A stretch of DNA of 63,205 nt from Ilumatobacter sp. (GTDB taxonomy: Bacteria > Actinomycetota > Acidimicrobiia > Acidimicrobiales > Ilumatobacteraceae): assembly GCF_030065885.1 (NCBI RefSeq), contig NZ_JASJCS010000018.1, forward strand, positions 1 to 63,205, given 5' to 3'. A program made the position numbers and the translations under genes. Shown piece by piece: positions 59,303-63,205 of this stretch; positions within the stretch are counted from its first letter, which is position 1, and the number at the start of each line of letters is the position of its first letter. Below the pieces are notes generated by a model that ran no database searches, had not been told where the DNA came from, and saw only the letters and a program-made list of their open reading frames with translations.

Positions 59303-60847
59303 ATGAAGGTTGCACTGACGGTCAACGACTTCCTGCAGCGCGCCGAGCTCGTCTACCCCGATCGCGTCGCGGTCGTCGACGAGCCGGATCAACCCGCCGA
59401 GTCGTGGGGCGAGATCACGTACCGCGAGATGGCGCGCCGGGCTCGGGCCATGGCGGCCGGCCTCGACGCGATGGGCATCGGCGTCGGCGAGCGCGTCGCG
59501 ATGCTCAGCCACAACTCGGCGCGGCTGCTGACCGCGCTGTTCGGCGTCTCAGGGTCGGGCCGGATCCTCGTGCCGGTCAACTTCCGCCTCGTCGCCGAGG
59601 AGGTCAAGTACATCGTGCAGCACTCGGGCGCACGCGTGCTGCTGGTCGACCCCGAGCTCGAGGCAGCGATGGCCGACGTCGAGTGCGAGCACAAGTTCAC
59701 CATCGGCGCCGAGGCGGACGAGGCGCTGATGCGCTTCGACGTCGAACCGGCGGCCTGGGAGCCCGACGAGGACGCGACGGCGACGATCAACTACACGTCC
59801 GGCACGACCGCCAGGCCCAAGGGCGTGCAGCTCACCCACCGCAACGTCTGGCTCAACGCGGCGACGTTCGGGTGGCACATGGGCGTGAGCGACCGTGACG
59901 TGTACCTGCACACGCTCCCCCAGTTCCACTGCAACGGCTGGGGCATGCTCTACGCGATCACCGGCATGGGCGGCGAGCACATCATCCTGCGCAAGGTCGA
60001 CGGCGACGAGATCCTCCGCCGGGTCGAGCAGCACGGCGTGACGCTGATGTGCGGCGCTCCGGCCGTGCTCAACATGATCCTCGACGCCGCTGCAGCCTGG
60101 ACGGCGGCGGGCCGCGAGATCCCCGGCCGGGGCCAGGTGCGGGTCGTGATCGCCGGTGCGCCGCCGCCGACGAAGACGATCGAGCGCACCGAGACCGAGC
60201 TCGGCTGGGAGTTCAACCAGATCTACGGCCTCACCGAGACCGCGCCGCTGCTGACGATCAACCGGCCGCGAGCCGAGTTCGACGACCTCTCCCCCGCCGA
60301 CCGCGCCGTCAAGCTGAACCGTGCCGGTGTGCCGGCGATCGGCTGCACGATGGGCGTCACCTCGAACGGCGAGATCACCGCCCGCAGCAACGTCGTGATG
60401 GACGGCTACTGGGAGCAACCCGACCAGACCGCAGCGGCGATCTACGACGGGGCGTTCCACACCGGCGACGGCGGCTACATCGACGACCAGAACTACGTCA
60501 CGATCGCCGACCGCAAGAAGGACGTCATCATCTCGGGCGGCGAGAACGTCTCGTCGATCGAGGTCGAGGACGCGATCTTCCAGCACGACGAGATCACCGA
60601 GGTCGCTGTGATCGGGATCCCCGACGAGAAGTGGGGCGAGCTCGTGACGGCGCTGGTCGTGAAGACGCCGGGCAGCACGCTGACCGAGGACGAGGTCATC
60701 GCGTACACGAAGACGAAGCTCGCCGGCTACAAGTGCCCCAAGAAGGTCGAGTTCCGCGACGAGCTCGCCCGCACCGCCACCGGCAAGCTGCAGAAGTTCA
60801 AGCTTCGCGCCCCGTTCTGGGAAGGCCACGAGCGCCAGGTCAACTGA
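59303..60847 (+). CDS. Acyl-CoA synthetase (AMP-binding)
   Basis: A 514-residue adenylate-forming enzyme. TINYTSGTTARPKGVQLTH near residue 155 is the phosphate-binding motif; NQIYGLTETAP, then GDGGYIDDQNYVTIADRKKD and the catalytic lysine in ARTATGKLQKFKLR follow. It activates a medium- or long-chain fatty or aromatic acid. It is a different type from the synthetase at 3110. It converges on the histidine kinase through a strong hairpin. Confidence 0.92.
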   Translation: MKVALTVNDFLQRAELVYPDRVAVVDEPDQPAESWGEITYREMARRARAMAAGLDAMGIGVGERVAMLSHNSARLLTALFGVSGSGRILVPVNFRLVAEEVKYIVQHSGARVLLVDPELEAAMADVECEHKFTIGAEADEALMRFDVEPAAWEPDEDATATINYTSGTTARPKGVQLTHRNVWLNAATFGWHMGVSDRDVYLHTLPQFHCNGWGMLYAITGMGGEHIILRKVDGDEILRRVEQHGVTLMCGAPAVLNMILDAAAAWTAAGREIPGRGQVRVVIAGAPPPTKTIERTETELGWEFNQIYGLTETAPLLTINRPRAEFDDLSPADRAVKLNRAGVPAIGCTMGVTSNGEITARSNVVMDGYWEQPDQTAAAIYDGAFHTGDGGYIDDQNYVTIADRKKDVIISGGENVSSIEVEDAIFQHDEITEVAVIGIPDEKWGELVTALVVKTPGSTLTEDEVIAYTKTKLAGYKCPKKVEFRDELARTATGKLQKFKLRAPFWEGHERQVN

Positions 60848-60853
60848 CGCGTC

Positions 60854-60884
60854 GGGTTGACGCGTCGACCCGACGCGTCAACCC
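60854..60884. terminator. 14-bp-stem hairpin between convergent genes
   Basis: GGGTTGACGCGTCG and its exact complement flank a 3-nt loop ACC. It starts 7 bases after the synthetase stop and contains the histidine kinase stop codon (60878-60880), so it can act on both strands. Confidence 0.75.
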
Positions 60885-62227
60885 ACCGCAGGGAGCGTCA
60901 CCTCGACGCGTGCGCCGTGCACATCGACGCCCTCATCGGCGCCGCTCACCCGAATCGTCCCACCGTGCGCCAGCACGATCTCCTTGACGATGGCGAGCCC
61001 CAGACCGGCGCCGCCGTCGCGGTCGGTGCGGGCCTCGTCGAGACGGACGAACCGCTCGAGGACCCGTTCGCGGTCGGCTGGCGGGATACCCGGTCCGTCG
61101 TCCTGCACGACGAGCACCACCCGGTCCGGGCCGTCGACGACGCGAACGCGCACCGACGACGCTGCATGCCGGACGGCGTTCGTGAGGAGGTTGCGGACGA
61201 GCCGCCGGAGTTGGGACGCGTCGCCCCGGACCACCGCCGCCGACACCGCCGACATGTCGATCCCTGGCCCCGACGGCACCATCGCCCGGGCCTCGCGCAC
61301 CTCGGCCTCGACGATCGCATCGAGATCGACGCGCTGGAATCGGATCGCGGTCTGGCCGGCGTCGTGGCGCGCCAGGAACAGCAGGTCGTCGATCAGGTGC
61401 TGCATCTCGATCGTGTCGTCGAGCGCGCCGCTCGCCGTCTCGGCGAGGTCGGCATCGTCGCGCCCGAGGTCGACCTCGAGCGCGGTCCGCATCCTCGTCA
61501 GCGGCGTGCGGAGCTCGTGTGATGCGTCGGCCACGAACCGCCGCTGCCGCTCGGCCGACCGCTCGAGCCGGACGAGCATGTCGTTCATCGTGGCCGCGAG
61601 GCGTGCGATCTCGTCGTCGGTGTCGGGGACGCGCACGCGGCGGTCGAGCCGGTCGAGGCCGATGTCGGCGACCTCGCGCCGCAGCTCCTCGACCGGCCGG
61701 AGCGTCCGGCCCACGATCCACCAGATCACCGCGGCCAGCACCGCCAGCGTGACGGGGATCGAGACGGCCAATGCGGTGATCAGGGCCCACATGCCGTCGC
61801 GCAGGTCGTCGACGTTCTCGCCGACGACGACGAAGCGGCCGTCCTCTTCGTAGCGCTTGACGAGGATGCGGAACTCGTCGTCCTCGACCGGCAGCGCAGC
61901 CGACGTCGAGAAGGCCTGGTCGCCAGACGGCAGCGCGGCGAGTGCGCCGGCGCCCGCGACGTTCTCGCTCGCCAGCACGACCCGGCCCTCGCCGTCGAGC
62001 ACCTGCGTGAAGCGATCCTCGTCGTCGGAGGTCACGACGGACCGCCCGCCGGCGATCTGGTCGCGCACCAGATCGGCACGTTGCTCGAGCGAGTTGTCGA
62101 GGTTGCCCCTGAGCTGAGCCTGCTGGGCGATCACGACGACGACTGCGAACGCGACCAGCACGACGGCGACGAGCACGGTCGCGACCAACGTGACGCGGGC
62201 GCGGATCGGTCTCGTCGATCGTGTCAT
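60878..62227 (-). CDS. Two-component sensor histidine kinase
   Basis: A 449-residue kinase. Membrane helices at about 13-36 and 150-172 enclose an extracytoplasmic sensor part, followed by HAMP, the H-box in FVADASHELRTPLTRM, the N-box NLLTNAVRHA, and G-boxes DDGPGIPPAD and GGAGLGLAIV. ATG 62227 overlaps the stop of the response regulator gene (ATGA). The divergent PepSY gene downstream is a likely target. Confidence 0.93.
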   Translation of the reverse strand: MTRSTRPIRARVTLVATVLVAVVLVAFAVVVVIAQQAQLRGNLDNSLEQRADLVRDQIAGGRSVVTSDDEDRFTQVLDGEGRVVLASENVAGAGALAALPSGDQAFSTSAALPVEDDEFRILVKRYEEDGRFVVVGENVDDLRDGMWALITALAVSIPVTLAVLAAVIWWIVGRTLRPVEELRREVADIGLDRLDRRVRVPDTDDEIARLAATMNDMLVRLERSAERQRRFVADASHELRTPLTRMRTALEVDLGRDDADLAETASGALDDTIEMQHLIDDLLFLARHDAGQTAIRFQRVDLDAIVEAEVREARAMVPSGPGIDMSAVSAAVVRGDASQLRRLVRNLLTNAVRHAASSVRVRVVDGPDRVVLVVQDDGPGIPPADRERVLERFVRLDEARTDRDGGAGLGLAIVKEIVLAHGGTIRVSGADEGVDVHGARVEVTLPAVG

Positions 62228-62910
62228 GCGTCCCCGTCGTCCGGCACGAGTCGGTACCCGGCGCCACGGACCGTCTCGATCGAATGGCGGGCGAACGGCT
62301 CGTCGATCGCGCGCCGCAGCCGCTTGACGTAGACCTCGACGATGTTGGGATCGCCGTCGAAGTCGTGCGACCACACGCCCGCGAGGATGTCGGCCTTCGA
62401 ATGCACGTCGCCGGCACGCCGCACGAGGTACTCGAGCACGTCGAACTGCCGGGCCGTCAGCTCGATCTCCGTCTCGCCGCGCCAGACGCGCCGAGGGCCC
62501 GGCTCGATCCGCAGGTCACCGACCTCCAGCGGCGCGGGCGGCTCGGCCGGCCGGCGGAGCAGGGCTCGGAGCCGTGCGAGCAGCACCGCGAACGAGAACG
62601 GCTTGACGAGGTAGTCGTCGGCACCGGTGTCGAGGCCCTCGGCCTCGTCGTACTCGCCGTCCTTGGCGGTGAGCATCAGGATCGGCGTCCAGAGGTGCCG
62701 TGCCCGGAGCTCGTGGCAGATCCGGTAGCCGTTCATGCCCGGCAACATGATGTCGAGCACGATCGCGTCGTAGGCGCCTTCGGTCGCCATCCACAGCCCG
62801 TCGTGGCCGTCGTGCGCCAGTTCGACCCGGTACCCCTCGGCCTCGAGGCCGCGTTGCAGCGACGCTGCGGTCTTGACGTCGTCCTCGATGACGAGCAGCT
62901 TCACCCTCAC
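62224..62910 (-). CDS. OmpR-type response regulator
   Basis: A 228-residue regulator. Receiver domain: acidic pair in LVIEDDVKT, the phosphoacceptor Asp in IVLDIMLPG, Thr in MLTAKDG, and Lys in YLVKPFSF. The C-terminal winged helix (LTARQFDVLEYLVRRAGDVH, then NIVEVYVKRLRRAID) binds DNA. A CATGCT box 6 nt before the second GTG (62904) suggests that start; GTG 62910 adds two residues. Confidence 0.93.
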   Translation of the reverse strand: MRVKLLVIEDDVKTAASLQRGLEAEGYRVELAHDGHDGLWMATEGAYDAIVLDIMLPGMNGYRICHELRARHLWTPILMLTAKDGEYDEAEGLDTGADDYLVKPFSFAVLLARLRALLRRPAEPPAPLEVGDLRIEPGPRRVWRGETEIELTARQFDVLEYLVRRAGDVHSKADILAGVWSHDFDGDPNIVEVYVKRLRRAIDEPFARHSIETVRGAGYRLVPDDGDA

Positions 62911-62984
62911 AGCATGACCGCTGCAGCTGACGCGCCGCTGAACGCGTGGCGAGCGGCGTCAGGTTGCGGTCAGCCTTCGATTCG

Positions 62985-62990
62985 TACGTT
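62985..62990 (+). promoter_or_regulatory. -10 box TACGTT, leaderless start at 62997
   Basis: TACGTT, 6 nt, ATG 62997. Confidence 0.55.
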
Positions 62991-62996
62991 CATGGC

Positions 62997-63205
62997 ATGA
63001 CACGCAGAACGATCATCATCACGAGCGCCGCGCTGGCGGCGGTCGCAGGCATCGGCATCGCCGGCGTCGCAACAGCCGGTGGCGGCGACGACGACGAGAC
63101 CCCCATCACCGGCGACGCGCTCACCAAGGCATCGGCGGCTGCGCTCGCTCACACGGGCGGCGGCACGGTGACCGAGACCGAGGTCGGCGACGAGGAGAGC
63201 ATGTA
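62997..63205 (+). CDS. Start of an exported PepSY-like protein (cut by the window end)
   Basis: 69 codons are visible: MTRRTIIITSAALAAVAG opens a signal peptide or membrane anchor, an acidic stretch GGGDDDETP follows, and then ALTKASAAALAHTGGGTVTE resembles the first half of a PepSY domain. In Actinobacteria such genes often stand next to OmpR/kinase pairs. The rest lies outside the window. Confidence 0.65.
   Translation, partial: MTRRTIIITSAALAAVAGIGIAGVATAGGGDDDETPITGDALTKASAAALAHTGGGTVTETEVGDEESM

Overview
This window is high-GC, gene-dense bacterial DNA. It most resembles an actinobacterium of the class Acidimicrobiia (Ilumatobacter-like). Supporting signs are a mycothiol S-conjugate amidase, three F420/LLM-type oxidoreductases, a WS/DGAT acyltransferase, a sortase-type LPPTG tail, a DUF222/HNH remnant, secreted proteins with ILDTR-type repeats, and start codons that mostly sit 6-8 nt behind a TAnnnT box with no Shine-Dalgarno (leaderless transcripts). 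The lineage is an inference from gene content; no rRNA or tRNA gene is visible.

Layout. 1-13.4 kb: LLM oxidoreductases, an acyl-CoA dehydrogenase-like enzyme, an acyl-CoA synthetase, a beta-phosphoglucomutase/GH65 phosphorylase pair, an SDR, small membrane proteins, a RecB-type nuclease, a PAP2 phosphatase and a wax ester/DGAT enzyme. 13.4-20.5 kb: a small protein ending in QLELF, a repeat-rich intergenic region, an SDR, an S9 peptidase, a secreted subtilisin-like protein with ILDTR repeats and NudC. 20.5-35 kb: a block I read as sulfide/persulfide oxidation, consisting of a rhodanese lipoprotein, cytochrome bd oxidase (cydAB), a SulP transporter, rhodanese-DUF2892, a CstB-like persulfide dioxygenase-rhodanese, a fused FeS/NrfD subunit, a DMSO-reductase-family molybdoenzyme and a GntR/UTRA regulator. 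35-51.7 kb: nitrobindin-like protein, thiolase, methyltransferase, CotH/ILDTR secreted protein, DUF222 remnant, nuclease, PNPOx-like protein, aminotransferase-fold protein, YdjC, Mca, a GGDEF/EAL protein and a rhomboid. 51.7-54 kb: an IS630 element sitting in the target site of an IS481 element. 54-63.2 kb: an LLM oxidoreductase, an LPPTG protein, a thioesterase, an amidase/VOC pair, an acyl-CoA synthetase, a two-component system and the start of a PepSY protein.

The most interesting system is the sulfur block. The dyad TGTCCGTACA occurs in the cydAB/rhodanese intergenic region, twice across the SulP promoter where it overlaps an excellent -35/-10 pair, and upstream of the CstB-like gene, so three transcription units appear to share one unidentified regulator. 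A different pair of long palindromes (core TTGTGTC-N-GACACAA) lies between the FeS/NrfD gene and the molybdoenzyme gene, and resembles sites of HutC-type GntR regulators; such a regulator is encoded just downstream. The model is: low-molecular-weight persulfide (probably mycothiol-based) is oxidised by the CstB-like enzyme, the product is oxidised by a membrane-anchored molybdoenzyme, anions move through SulP, and cytochrome bd, which tolerates sulfide, keeps respiration going. The grouping and motifs are seen directly; substrates are inferred.

Other points of note are a dispersed intergenic repeat found three times 3' of genes in the same orientation, a nested IS pair that gives a relative insertion order, an IS481 transposase with Asp to Asn at its first catalytic residue, and a 24-base upstream element shared by two unlinked small genes.
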